Assembly: GCA_032716605.1 (NCBI GenBank)
Contig: CM064485.1
Coordinates: 34,139,722-34,203,721, forward strand
Source: Paralithodes platypus
Lineage: Eukaryota > Arthropoda > Malacostraca > Decapoda > Lithodidae
Length of the DNA: 64,000 nucleotides
Direction of reading: 5' to 3'
The number at the start of each line of letters is the position of its first letter. The stretch's first letter is position 1. The notes under the pieces were generated by a model. It saw nothing but the letters and a program-made list of their open reading frames with translations. It made no database searches and was not told the DNA's origin. This document shows, in pieces, positions 11,703 through 22,640 of this stretch. Position numbers and translations under genes: made by a program.

Positions 11703-11911
11703 CAGACTCATATTAATCTTCAAATAAAAACAGAAATTTTCCATAATGCATATGAGAAGTTGAAATGGAGTTCAAGATTCCGAAACATTCCTTCAGTAAT
11801 ATTTGTTGAGGTTGGATATGAACAGAAGATCAAAGTGAAGGAAGTGGCAGAGCTATATTATATCCTTTGTGGCCGTGAAAGTATATACAGGACTAACATA
11901 AATATTCACAG
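11703..11911 (+). other. Possible isolated exon (unrecognised)
   Basis: A 209-bp stretch open in one frame, bordered by a candidate acceptor (TTATGCAG before 11703) and a candidate donor (CACAG|GTAGGG after 11911). The translation is not low-complexity: it includes KLKWSSRFRNIPSVIFVEVG and KVKEVAELYYILCGRES. I do not recognise a family. The polypyrimidine tract is weak and no neighbouring exon is visible, so this may be chance or an ancient mobile-element remnant. The surrounding 11500-12496 is AT-rich with no other feature apart from a short (TA)-rich patch near 11925-11985. Confidence 0.2.
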
Positions 11912-12496
11912 GTAGGGATTTATATGTATATGTATATACTGTATATACTGTATATATACTGTATATATATATATAGTATATATATTAACGATATGTCAAG
12001 TTCCAGTAAATTATTGCAAAAGTGTCCAACTGGATGGTCGCACTTATATCAACATTTGATATACAGAAAACACACAATATGGTAGTTCTGAGACAGAATA
12101 AATAACTACTACTAGTACCATCGTTATAAATATGGAAATGACTAGACAAGTAACCGAAAATAAGTTATTGGAGTAATTCTATACAGTAGTGTACTTTGGC
12201 ATAAATATACACACTTTATATAAGGTAAAATGTCTAAGCAATGTGGTATAATATTAATGGCTTATGATTCTCTAGGCAAACAATGCTGCCTATCGAAAAA
12301 CCTCACAATAGAAAGTCTACAGCGACATGACCAATATCAACTATGCATTTCTTAATCTTATAGTACTTAAGTTGCAGGACTTAAATGGTTGTTATTGTTC
12401 ATCTTTGTGTATAAATGATGAAATAGTCTATGTATAAGACATTATTACTTTAATCCCAGTCAACCAACCAGATACTCCATACTAAACTACCCATGA

Positions 12497-12706
12497 TTAA
12501 CCCCTTATGTACCGTACGGCAGCTTCTTTATGATTTTATTCTAGTTATATTTGTGCAATTTAGGAAGGATCTGTAGTAGTTAAAAGGGTTATTTGAGATA
12601 GTTTGTAGCCTCTTAATTTGGTACACGTCCGCCCTAAGCTGAATAAATATCGCTTTATAATTGCCGAAATAAATGAAAGAGACGTCACCGGTACTGGACG
12701 GGTTAA
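12497..12706. mobile_element. 210-bp TTAA MITE (piggyBac type)
   Basis: Flanked by TTAA at 12497-12500 and 12703-12706. The imperfect terminal repeats begin CCCCTTATGTACCG on the left, and the right end read in reverse complement begins CCCGTCCAGTACCGG. Both share CCC and GTACCG. TTAA target duplication plus ends starting CCC is the piggyBac signature. No coding capacity, so it would have been mobilised in trans. Confidence 0.6.
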
Positions 12707-13040
12707 TAGTTCGCTCTATCACCTCTTCGAAATCCAAAGCCTAAATAATCTCGGTGTTAATATTGTAACATTAAATATTGTAAATATCTGACATTTATTT
12801 GTAATTTAGCTTAGTAACTTAATAAGATATGTAGCATGTTAACATAATTAGTATTAAGTATTTATGTTAGTGTTACTGATACCAAATAAGACTAAATTAT
12901 ATTTGATTATTGAGTTCTTATAAGATGACTGTTCATCAAAGAGCTGGGTCAGAAATCTTGAATAGATATACGGTATAGTGTTTAAACATTATAATGTATG
13001 TATACATAATGGCCAAATAAACTTAGTCAATGAATCGCTA
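12707..13040. other. Spacer
   Basis: AT-rich; no gene or repeat seen. The LINE that follows probably starts near 13040, but its 5' limit is not sharp. Confidence 0.5.
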
Positions 13041-13342
13041 CACATGCCCCTAACAGTCCTGTTCCCTATGGTGACCAACGCTCTTCCACTCAATACCCTC
13101 CATTGTCTTACAGCCGACAGTAGCCGCATTCCAATCAACGGAATTTTCAATGTTCACCACCGCCAATGGCTCTCCTCTCTTACTACTGACCAACATGGTG
13201 AACAAGCCTTCATCTTTTCTATCCTAAATGACCTAGAGCAGTTAGTCCAGCAACCCACCTGTATCCCGGATCTCTTCGGAGATCGGCCCAACATTTTGAC
13301 TTATTTCTGCCTTCTATCCCTTCTTCTTATACTGTCAATCTT

Positions 13343-14428
13343 GTGTCTCCTCTGGGCTCCTCCGACCATAAACTTATCTCCGTTACCTGTCCTATCTCTC
13401 CAGTACGGCCACCCGATCCTCCCAGCCGGCGGCACTTGTGGCACTTTGGCGCTACAGACTGGGAAGCTCTTCGGCAGTACTTCTTTGATTTCCCATGGAA
13501 TGACTTCTGCTTCCGTGGCCGGGGACCCTCGGAGATTGCTGAACGCATTACCGAGGTAATCCTCTCGGGCATGAAAGCGTACATTCAATTTTCTTTCTCT
13601 CAGTCTAATATAAAAAAATCTAGGTTTACTCACGCTTGTTCTACTGCTGTCCGCAACAAGGAGGAAGCATTCAAACGGCACCGACGCCTTAAAACTCTAG
13701 AATCTCATTCTTCCTATGTTTCTGCCCAGAAAGAAGCCAAATCTGTTCTTCGACTTGCCAAACACTCTTTCATCAATAATACATGCACTGAACTATCCAA
13801 CTCTAGCTTTTCCCAAGCTTTCTGCCATCTAGCCAAAAACCTCTCCAATAATTTGTCTTCCTTGTCATTCCCTCCCCTTTTCCACTCTGATGGCACAACC
13901 ATCACTTCTTCCTCTGACAAAGCTGAACTCTTCGCTCAAACTTTTGCTACAAACTCCACCTTGGATGATTCCGGTGCCATTCTTCCCTCTCCAACCCCCT
14001 CTCTCCTACTTATGCCTAATATCCTAATATCTTCTAAAGATGTACTTTCTACCCTCTCTGGGCTTAATACTAAGAAGGCGTACGGTCCTGACGGTGTTCC
14101 TCCTGTTGTACTCAAAAACTGTGCTTCTGTGCTGACTCCCTGCCTAGGCAAACTCTTTCGTCTCTGTCTCTCCTCTAACGTCTTCCCTTCATGCTGGAAG
14201 TTTGCTCTCATTCAACCTGTCCCAAAGAAGGGTGACGCTCTCAACCCTCCAACTATCGTACAATTGCTCTCATCTCTTATATCTCTAACAAAATTTAAAC
14301 TATTCTTGCTTCTAAATTTCTCTTCTCATAATCTGTTCTCAGATCGCCAGTACGGCTTCCTTAGGGTCGCTCTACTGGTGATCTTCTTTCATATCTTACG
14401 AACTCTCCTTCTTTCGGGATTTCAGTGA
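13343..14428 (+). pseudogene. LINE ORF2: EN C-terminus to RT fingers
   Basis: A 361-residue open segment. It starts at LGSSDHKLISVTCP (end of the APE endonuclease) and passes a linker with PWNDFCFRG and AERITEVILSGMKAYI. It then enters RT: KKAYGPDGVPPVVLKNCA, CWKFALIQPVPKKGD and, after a local frame disturbance near 14250, SDRQYGF. It then loses frame; the next palm motifs continue from about 14420 in another phase. The protein would be the bifunctional endonuclease/reverse transcriptase. No intact copy is encoded here. Confidence 0.88.
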
Positions 14429-15325
14429 AACCTTTTCCATTGCACTAGACATATCGAAGGCCTTCGATAGAGTCAGGCACAAATCCTTAATTTCTAAACT
14501 GCCCTCCTTCGGTTTCTATCGTTCCATCTGTGCCTTTATCTCTAATTTCCTTTCCGGCCATTCCATAGCTGCGGTTGTGGACGACCATCGCTCACTTCTT
14601 CATCCTATCAACTCCGGTGTTCCTCAGGGCTCTGTCCTATCTCCTATTCTCTTTCCAATTTCATAAACGATCTTCTCAACTGTACCTCCAGTCCCATCCA
14701 TTCATACGCATATGACTCTACCTTACACTACTCAATTAGTTTTTCTGAACGACCCAGCCAGCAATCCCTCAAAGACAAACGTAATGAAGCCATACAACAC
14801 TTATCTTCTGATCTAACTACTATTTCCAATTGGGGCAGAGAAAACCTTGTCACCTTTAATGCTTCCAAAACCAAATTTCTCCATCTATCTACCCGTCTGG
14901 AACTCCCAGTGGACTATCCCTTATTCTTCAACAATACAAAAATCAATCCTTCATCTTCTCTCAATATTCTTGGTGTCTCTTTTTCTTCAGCTCTCACTTG
15001 GAAGGACCATATTACCAGTCTTGCTAAGGTAGCCTCTCAGAAGCTGGGTGTGCTCAACCGCCTTAAGGGGTTCTTTAAAACCCCTGCACAGCTTCTTACT
15101 CTGTACTGGGGCACAGTGCGTCTTTGTATTGAGTATTGTTCACATGTGGGGGGAGAATCCTCTCACACCGCACTTCTAGACAAAGTAAAAAGGAAGGCCT
15201 GTCATATCATTAATTCCCGCCCACTAGCCAACTCTCTGCAAACTCTCTCTCTTCGCCGCAATGTTGCATCTCCCTCGCTATTCTATTGCTACTACAATAG
15301 TCAGTGCTTCTCAGAGCTCTCCTAG
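14420..15325 (+). pseudogene. LINE ORF2: RT palm, thumb, C-terminus
   Basis: The palm resumes with TIALDISKAFDRV (catalytic aspartate kept), then INSGVPQGSVLSPILF and, after a frame break near 14655, HSYAYDSTLHYS. The canonical YADD box is YAYD here: codon 14711-14713 is TAT, so one of the two metal-binding aspartates is gone. The open segment 14909-15325 gives the thumb: NILGVSFSSALTWKDHI, LAKVASQKLGVLNRL and SPSLFYCYYNSQCFSELS, ending at a TAG. The related fragment at 4796 reads through this point, so the stop is a lesion. This copy is inactive. Confidence 0.85.
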
Positions 15326-15679
15326 TGTATACCACCTCCTCTACGTAGGGTATGTGGTACCCGTCTTGTAACACAATCCTACCCCTACCGGTACTCTGTT
15401 CAACTCTCCAACCCAAGAGTGAAACGTTACTCTCAGTCTTTCTTCTATTCAACAGCTGAGCTCTTGAACTCTCTCCCTGAATCTGTCTTTCCCTCCTCCT
15501 TTGACTTAAATTGCTTCAAGCTCAGTGTGTCCAGGCATTTTGGCTTGAACGTTCCTTGATTTTGGCCGTGTCAATCTTTCAACTATGAGGGAGGCACTCG
15601 CTACAGGCAGTTCTGCCCTTTGTTTCCTTCACTCACATATAAAAACAAAATTATATGTATATATACAGTAAATATACTG

Positions 15680-15683
<4 letters not shown>

Positions 15684-15744
<61 letters not shown>

Positions 15745-15768
15745 TTATTTATTTGTCTGGTTAGATTG

Positions 15769-15814
<46 letters not shown>
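15684..15814. repeat. (TA)n then (GT)n microsatellites
   Basis: (TA)n at about 15684-15740, a short ATTT tract, then (GT)n at about 15771-15814. They directly follow the 3' end of the LINE; such tails are often seeded by the A/T-rich end of a LINE insertion. Confidence 0.95.
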
Positions 15815-15816
<2 letters not shown>

Positions 15817-17350
15817 AAAGAGCGAGACAGAGAGAGAGCGTGGGTGGAAAGAAAGTTTATCTATCTATCTATAGCCAGACGTCATGATCCCCGAGGGGTG
15901 GCCAAGAAAGTCTGTATAAATAATGACCGTGAAATCCCATGATTGATGATAATGTTGACGGAGGAAGAGATTCATGACGTAGGAAGGAAGATTAGAGAAA
16001 TGAGTGAGTAGCGAATAGACTGGGATACACGGGACACACATACAACACATTCAAACAAAGCATTTATTAATCTTACGATTTTGTAAGTTTATAATACCAA
16101 ATTGTACAAAGTAACAAGTCAATTACTGAATTATATAAACAATATGTTGTTTTTGTTTTCAGAAATACCACACTTGGTCCTATCACTGTTGAGTTTACGT
16201 GAGCTCAATGAATTGTTTTTATTGCTAACAAAAGACCCCCCCCCCCAAACAAACACACACACACACATTGAGACACACACACCCTAGATCCCCCGTCCAA
16301 AATGTAGAAGGAAAAGTTTGTCGGGATTACATCGTAAGAAACTCTGAGGGGGGACTGACCTTGTCTAATGAGACCTTCTTAGTGAAGCGAGGCTCAGTAT
16401 GGGGCTTCCTACAGTGACGTCATAGGTAGAGCTTGATGCAGGCTTTATTATTTATGATATTGTAATAAACAATTCTGTAATACTGAGCAAAGCATCACAT
16501 TAATACATGCGTATTATTGAACAGTATATGATAATTAAACAATGTTGAATTCAATGTAACTATACAATGTATGTCTTACATTGCGGATAAATCTTCAAGG
16601 GAAACAACAAACGTTAAATATTTACGCCAACAATTATACTAGCTGGGTTGAAATTCGGATCATCAGTTTCCCATTTTCGATATCGGTCAACATTAATTAT
16701 CTGTATGCATTTTTATTTTCATTATATTACTGATTATAGGCCTACACATTTAGTTTAAAAGGACATGCTCCAATGAAAATCATGCACACACACACACACA
16801 CACACACATATAAACTGTACACATATACACAGGCATGGGCAGTAGACAATCACGTGACCATCAATCACTATAAATAACTCGATAACTGATATACCAATAA
16901 CTGCCAACACAATTCATCATCCTACAAGTGTCTACCACACTTCTGGGGATCACAGTAGATAACATATTCAACTTGGAAACAACACATCACCAATATTGAC
17001 AAGACAGCCACATCGTGACTATGCATGTTAATTATCCCTTTTCCGAATATGACGCATTTTGAGGATATATTTTAGCTATCATTAGACGATTATATACACA
17101 GCTTAAAAATTATCTATGGGAATTGAAGGTGTATATAATAACTCAGTTAACCCTCTGACTTCCATATTCCCTTCCTAATCTAAATAAAATCGTCTAAGAA
17201 TAGCAAGTAAAGAGAAAAGAAATGCGTATCGGATCTTGAAACGGCTAAGAATGATATGATGAGTGCACCAGAGAGAGAGCTGAGATGTATATACAACCTC
17301 TGCATACTCTCTTTAGCTGACTAATGCCACATACACTCTGGGCCTCGTCC
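15815..17350. other. Spacer with a small LINE relic
   Basis: Mostly AT-rich non-coding sequence with (C)n/(CA)n at 16231-16286 and (CA)n at 16784-16808. At about 16937-17000 the plus strand reads STTLLGITVDNIFNLETTHH, which resembles the LLGITVD block after the RT palm of LINEs. It is too short to assign. No other feature seen. Confidence 0.45.
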
Positions 17351-17836
17351 TTAACCCCTTACTGACGGGGATGTTTGTAACTTCTACTACCTGCCTGGCG
17401 GGCATATTTACCCTAAACGAGCTTCATTCCATGCTCTTTTTCATTCATAAAAAAGAGCCAGAGCGTAATACAATTACAGATCCATGAAAGGGCGATAACA
17501 GAGCTTTCCAATGACACCTGAATCATCCTTGTACGACCACGGGTTCTCTTGCAACGATCGTGCAACACAAGGGCAAAAACCCTAAAATACGGTAAATTCC
17601 TGAGTTTTTCTTTGTTTTCGCGAGGCCAGGGGTGTGGAATGGTGCATAGGTTACGTCAGTGGCGGGTCTCGGTCCGTGCCGAGCGGTCAGAGCCCGCCTA
17701 TCGTCCTCCCAACGCGTGGACTCTCTCTGAGAGCCGATAATGTGCTCAACATCCCTTCCGACATATGTCGGGCCCCGAATGGATGACCATGGTTCTCTCG
17801 CCTGACATATAACGGGCCCCGCGGATGGGGTGTTAA
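17351..17836 (-). mobile_element. TTAA MITE family 1, copy 1 (486 bp)
   Basis: Flanked by TTAA (17351-17354 and 17833-17836). Its interior is shared with the copies at 29274 and 42139 in the same orientation and, inverted, with 28579 and 44339. Shared blocks include GAGCCAGAGCGTAATACAAT, AGCTTTCCAATGACACC and TTCTCTTGCAACGATCGTG. It has no coding capacity. The orientation call is arbitrary and is relative to the copy at 28579. Confidence 0.8.
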
Positions 17837-18365
17837 GGGGATAGGGTATATTTATTAGTTTATTTATTTATTTATTTACTATTGTTTTTGTTTCCTCCCT
17901 AGACCTTCATCAAACTTAATACATTTTCCTCAAGATCCCCCTTCAAGAAAAATATGTACATATTTCTGTAGAATAATGTCACAGACAAAAGCTGGTTCCT
18001 ACAAAATTACAGGCTCGCTATGGCTCGGCAGGAAAAATTCAACGCGTAAATGGCATAAAAGGTCTTGATATTGTTAAATAAATGGAACGAAAGGTCTTAT
18101 AGTCAACAAAATAATGGGGTGAACATCTTAAAATTCTAAAACTAAGGGGCTTTACATGAGGGAGAAGGGGGTACAGATAAAACAACTACCTCCCCTTAAT
18201 TCAAAGTGAGTATAATGCAAGTTGTGAAACGTAGACATGATTATATATTCATGAATATACAAAAAGTTCCCAAACTCTGTAACGATTATAACATTCACCC
18301 CAAGTTTGCTACAGGTTTTCTCCATGACATGGGGAAAACATAACAGAATAATCAGTAAGCATACA
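17837..18365. other. Spacer
   Basis: (TTTA)n-like tract at 17852-17880, otherwise AT-rich with nothing recognisable. It abuts the poly-T that marks the LINE 3' end. Confidence 0.5.
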
Positions 18366-18437
18366 TTTTTTTTTTTTTTTAAGAGACAATGAACGGAGGA
18401 AGGAAAAACACAGATAACACAAAAAAGGTCCATGTGC

Positions 18438-19721
18438 CTAAAGGCATCCTCCATTCATAAAATGTTTGTAACAACTAGATTTAAACATTTGTAGATTGTA
18501 AGTTTGTGGAAAGCAATTCGAGGGAAGTGAATTCCAAAGAGTAGTAGCTCTGGGGATAAATGAATTCTGATAAGCAGAAGTTCTGCATTGTGGAGGAGAA
18601 AATTCATGGGCGCTCTCAGCTGCCCTAGGTCTACGGGGAAAGATTTGGAGAGGCGGCACAATTGAAGCAAGTTCCTCGGAACAATTGCTGTGAAAATATC
18701 TGTAGAATAATGCAAGGGATGCAACGTTTCTTCGTATGGATAACGTAGGAAGGTCCTGTGTGATTGCAAGGTTATTGATTAATCTAATATTTTTATTTTG
18801 AATTTTGTCCAACTGCCTCAATGCAACTACTCCACTTCCACCCTACAGAGGTGAACAGTAATCCATCTGAGAACGCACATGACTTTTATATATTACGGCC
18901 AACTGCTCGTCAGTGAAGAATTCTCGAACTCTGTACAGGAGTCCCAGTTTTTTAGAGGCATTCTTAGCAAAGCTTCTAACATAATGTGTCCAGCTCAAGT
19001 TAGTAGTTAATGTTACACCGAGAATGTCAATACTAGGGGAAGTGGGAATATTTACATCATTAAAAAATATATGGGAGTCAGTGAGATTCTGTCGGTTAGA
19101 AAATTGAATGTACTTGGTTTTCTGTGCATTAAAGGAAACTAGATTCTTTTGTCCCCATTCATTAATTCTAGAAAGGTCCTGGTTCAGAGAAATTGCAGTG
19201 TTTATTTTTGAATTTATAAGATCGGGTTGGGTGAAAGAATTGGTAAAAGTGAAGGAACTGTGGAGTGTTGAGTCATCTGCGTAGGAATGTATTGGATTAT
19301 GAGTGGTAGATATGAGATCATTGATATGAATGAGGAACAGAGTTGGGGCCAAAACTGATCCCTGGAGAACACCAGCATTTATTGAGTGAAATTGAGAATA
19401 AAGGCCATCTACCATTACACATATTTTTCTGTTATGAAGATATGAAGAAATTAGTGGAACTAATGATGCAAGGCCGTAGTGTGACATCTTCGACAATAAG
19501 GATTGATGCCAGACTCTATCAAATGCCTTTGATATATCCAGTGCTATTGTATGTGTTTCACCATGTTGGTCTGTAGCTTGGTTGATTTGATGCGTAAGAA
19601 GGCAAAGAATGTCTGCAGTTGATCGACATCGTCTAAAACCATATTGCCTATCACTGATTAATTTATTATTCTCAAGATGCTTAATTATGTGATTATTTAA
19701 TAATTTCAAAGACTTTACCAA
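18438..19721 (-). pseudogene. LINE ORF2: RT palm to C-terminus
   Basis: The first 292 codons carry SDRQYGFRRCRSTADIL, TIALDISKAFDRVWH (catalytic D62), NAGVLQGSVLAPTLF and HSYADDSTLHSS (aspartates 149-150), then IDILGVTLTTNLSWTHYV. An in-frame TAG at 18843-18845 falls after YCSPL, where related elements have tryptophan. The same frame then continues with RQLDKIQNKNIRLINNL and LALFYRYFHSNCSEELAS to a final stop at 18438. The polymerase core is intact apart from this nonsense codon. Confidence 0.9.
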
Positions 19722-20355
19722 GAGTGGAAGTTATAGCTATTGGTCTGTAGTTTGATGGATCTGAAGAGGCACCTTTTTTAGGAACTGGATGGATGTTTGC
19801 TTCTTTCCAGGGTACTGGGAAGCATGAGGTATGAGTACACAGACGGAAAAAAATTGCCAATACAGGAGCGAGCACAAAGGAGCAATTCTTAAGTATTATT
19901 GGAGGAATTTCATCTGGACCAGGAGCCTTATCTACTGAGAGATTCTGCAAAATAGTTTTGACATGTCTGGTGTGGATTTTAATTGAGGGAATTTCAGGCG
20001 AATTAAAATTAAGTACAGGGACATCTTGATTTATTTCATCTAAGGTTGAGTTGGTGGAGAAAATATCCGCAAGAAGGTTAGCTTTATCTCGTGGGTCACT
20101 TACAAGATTGCCAGTCGGAGATTTTAATGGTGGAATGGATGAAGCAGTAGTGAAGTTGGATTTGAATGAGTTAAGAGTAGACCAAAATATTTTGTTATCA
20201 TTTGGATTATTTAGAAGTTTATTTGCCTGCTTGTGGAGAAAGTTTGATTTAGTTAGGTTTAATACAGTTTTGGCATGATTTCTGATGTTTCTAAAGTAAT
20301 AAAAGGCTGAATGAGTGAGCCATTCAACATTATGGACATTAAAATCACCCAACAC
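19693..20355 (-). pseudogene. LINE ORF2: EN remnant fused to RT fingers
   Basis: It starts with LGDFNVHNVEWLTHSAF, the metal-binding GDFN block of an APE endonuclease. It then passes without a break into an RT-linker helix (NIRNHAKTVLNLTKSNFLHK) and RT fingers (DKAPGPDEIPPIILKNCS, WKEANIHPVPKKGASSDPSN, YRPIAITSTLGKVFE). The endonuclease C-terminal half, including the SDH block, is missing, so an internal deletion joined EN to RT while leaving the reading frame open. A frameshift near 19705 separates it from the palm segment. Confidence 0.85.
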
Positions 20356-20410
20356 AGTGATTTCAGAAGAATCATTTAAGTTGAGGACACCGAGTTGTGA
20401 GGACAGAGAA

Positions 20411-20908
20411 TCAAAAAGACTTTGCTCTGGAGGAGTATTTGGGGAACGGTAGATGCAACATAATTATGTATTTAAATTTACCAGCAGAAATTAATTTGTA
20501 TATAGAATAATCAAAATAGGGACAATTGAAACCAGTAACCTCCTCCAGGGCAATTTCAGATTTTGCGAAGCAACATACACCTCCTTTAGGTCTGAAATTT
20601 TGGAGCAGTTGATAACCTGGAAAATTAAATCTAGACATGTCAGATGTGAATGTTACTTGAGTCTCTGTCAAAAAAAGGAGAGTAGGGGATTCTGCTTGAA
20701 GAAATTGGTGTACAGAATTGATGTTAGAGTGAAGTCCCCTTATATTACTAAAGAAAAAGCTGCACCAACGAGCAGCTTTGGGACGTTGCAATGCTCTTGA
20801 CACAGTCACATGATGACGACCGAGAGGGCCCTGTGTTAATGACCCAACCCTGCCGGGGGTGGATATCCGAGGAACCACCAGGTTTGCTCTTAACAATTGT
20901 ACTGCCAT
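20411..20908 (-). pseudogene. LINE ORF2: endonuclease N-terminus
   Basis: After an N-terminal leader without recognised motifs come FFSNIRGLHSNINSVHQFL (asparagine of the APE fold), TLLFLTETQV (catalytic glutamate block), FPGYQLLQNFRPKGGVCCF and FKYIIMLHLPFPKYSS. It loses frame near 20412 before the GDFN block at 20350. The start is not fixed by the sequence. Confidence 0.8.
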
Positions 20909-21543
20909 ATTTATTAGGTAAGTGTATGGTGTTACATGTATGATATGTAGTGGGAAGAGTAGTGTTTTATGGATAGAGAATAGCGATGTAGGTCAATGTC
21001 GTGAAGTTGGATGTGTATGTTATATAAAGAGGGTTTTCCTGATACCCCTGATGTGTGAGGCAGAAAGATATGTATCCAGCTACCAAGGCCTGGGAGAGAA
21101 AATGGAATTCAGGCTATTCCCTGAGGTTCCAGAAACCTTGGCGGTAGTACTTCCCTGGGCGGGGCTGCCTACCCCTACTACCTACATTCATTTATAAATT
21201 ATACATACAGGCTACATTACTTCATTATACACATCCATATATACACAAACAGACATATGTGTATATCCAAATAGATATATACATAGTCAGACATACAATA
21301 AAATATATAAGAATGCCTCACACATGAAATATTGTAAAGGAAAAAAGGATTTTTTTTCCAGAGGATATGATGGTAACAGTGAGTCTGAACAAACAATCAG
21401 CAGCGGCCACTGGCAACACTATCTTCACTGGGAGACTGATATGAGAGAGGCAAAAGGAAAGTATGAGAGTGAGAGATAGGGATAAGGTGAATATGATAAC
21501 TGTTTTGTTCATCAAGTATAGGCACCTTTAGTAAGATCTGTCT
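20909..21543. other. Spacer, may include the LINE 5' UTR
   Basis: No coding region supported. The part adjoining 20908 may be 5' sequence of the minus-strand LINE. The rest, up to the TTAA at 21544, is AT-rich. Confidence 0.45.
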
Positions 21544-21767
21544 TTAACCCGGGAGCTGAGGGGAGACTCTTAAGAGTTCCCCCGGCGGACTGCGGGGAGA
21601 CTCTTAAGAGCAGAGCTTTTGAACGCGTACCAAAACCGCGCGTTTATAGCCAGGTGGCTGAAAATTGGTGTGGGTATAGTACTACATGTCAACTCTCTAC
21701 ACCACCCCGCCAAACGCTCGTCCCGCACTCGTACAAGCACCACCGCGCCAGTAACCAACCACTAGTC

Positions 21768-22127
21768 ATGGAGCCCACACGTCCCTCACGCTCGCTCCCT
21801 GATGACACAACCAGCCCTCCTTCTGGTGGTCTTAGCCACCGTGGAAGGCAGAGGGTGGCTGCTAAAGACCCTACCTACCAGTACGCCACACCCTACAGCT
21901 CTGAGGAGGAAAGACCAGCACCCAAAGCACGAAAAACACATGCAAGCAAAACAAAGGTACAGAGGTCATTGGTGTTTCGGGACACTGCCACCACGACCCC
22001 GGCCACTACAACAACCACTACCACCACCACTGCCACCACTGCCACCCCTGCCACCCCTGCCACCGGTACCAGCGATGCAGGAGGCCGCCCTAGGGCTGCA
22101 GAACCTGCGGGGGGCAGGAAAAATTAA
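21768..22127 (+). pseudogene. piggyBac transposase N-terminal segment
   Basis: The ATG at 21768 corresponds to the ATG at 54291 of copy 2 and is the likely true start. The segment is Ser/Thr/Pro/Ala-rich (VAAKDPTYQY, TPYSSEEERPAPKARKTHAS, then poly-Thr and Ala/Pro runs) and looks disordered. It stops at 22127 because of a small indel relative to copy 2, where the frame continues. Between 22127 and 22559 the sequence is a GC-rich CCCCTGC minisatellite that is open in several phases, so the exact joining of this N-terminus to the catalytic region cannot be settled by eye. Confidence 0.6.
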
Positions 22128-22179
22128 AGGCACGGGCGTAGGGAAGAGAACCCGTACGCCAGTCACAGTGCCCCTACCA

Positions 22180-22640
22180 CCACCACCACCACCAGCCGCC
22201 CCTGGTCCGGCTGCCCCTGCTGCCCCTGCCGCCCCTGCTGCCCCTGCCGCCCCTGCTGCCCCTGCTGCTCCTGCCCAAGGAAAAGGGGAAGGGGAGAGGG
22301 AAAGCGACTGCTGGCCCTGCTGGCCCTGGTGTCCCTGCCAGCCCTGCTGTCCCTGCTGCCCCTGCCGCCCCAGCCGCCCCAGCTGCCCCTGCCCAAGGAA
22401 CAGGGAAGGGGAAGGGGAAGGGGAAAGGGAGAGGGAAAGCGACTGCTGGCCCTGCTGGCGCTGGTGTCCCTGCCGGCCCTGCTGCCCCTGCTGCCCCTGC
22501 CGCCCCTGCCGCCCCTGCCCAAGGAACAGAGAGAAGGGCGACAGGCACCACCATCATCTTGCCTGCCTCCAGGGCCACAAGACCACGCACCACTGCTGCC
22601 CCTGCCGCCGACCCTGCCGCCTCCCCTGCCACCGCCTCTG
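22180..22640. repeat. GC-rich CCTGCC minisatellite in transposase
   Basis: Runs of CTGCCCCTGCCGCCC-like units, with a duplicated segment of about 180 bp containing GGGAAAGCGACTGCTGGCC (at about 22301 and 22432). Copy 2 has a shorter version with no such duplication. It encodes Pro/Ala-rich or Cys/Pro-rich sequence depending on phase. Confidence 0.85.

Larger units (their letters stand above)
13041..15650 (+). mobile_element. 5'-truncated LINE (Jockey/CR1-like)
   Basis: A plus-strand non-LTR element running from the middle of the endonuclease (FNVHHRQWLSS, NDLEQLVQQPT, IPD) through SSDHKLIS (APE catalytic histidine block) and the full RT to the C-terminal tail NSRPLANSLQTLSLRRN and a 3' UTR ending near 15650. 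The 5' part of the endonuclease is missing. At least three frameshifts interrupt the reading (near 13330, 14250 and 14370-14430). No RNase H follows RT. Relatives in this window lie at 4796, 11157, 41000 and perhaps 52994. Clade is uncertain; Jockey or CR1 group is inferred from motif style. Confidence 0.88.
18366..20908 (-). mobile_element. LINE with poly-A tail (Jockey/CR1-like)
   Basis: A minus-strand LINE ending in a 15-nt poly-A tail (T run at 18366-18380), with a short 3' UTR after the ORF2 stop at 18438. It contains an endonuclease N-terminus (20908-20411), a deleted endonuclease middle and C-terminus, and RT from about 20310 to 18438. It belongs to the same broad group as the 13041 element but is clearly a separate family. 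Inactive: frameshifts near 20400 and 19710, an internal deletion, and a TAG at 18843-18845. The 5' boundary lies somewhere in 20908-21190. Confidence 0.9.
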
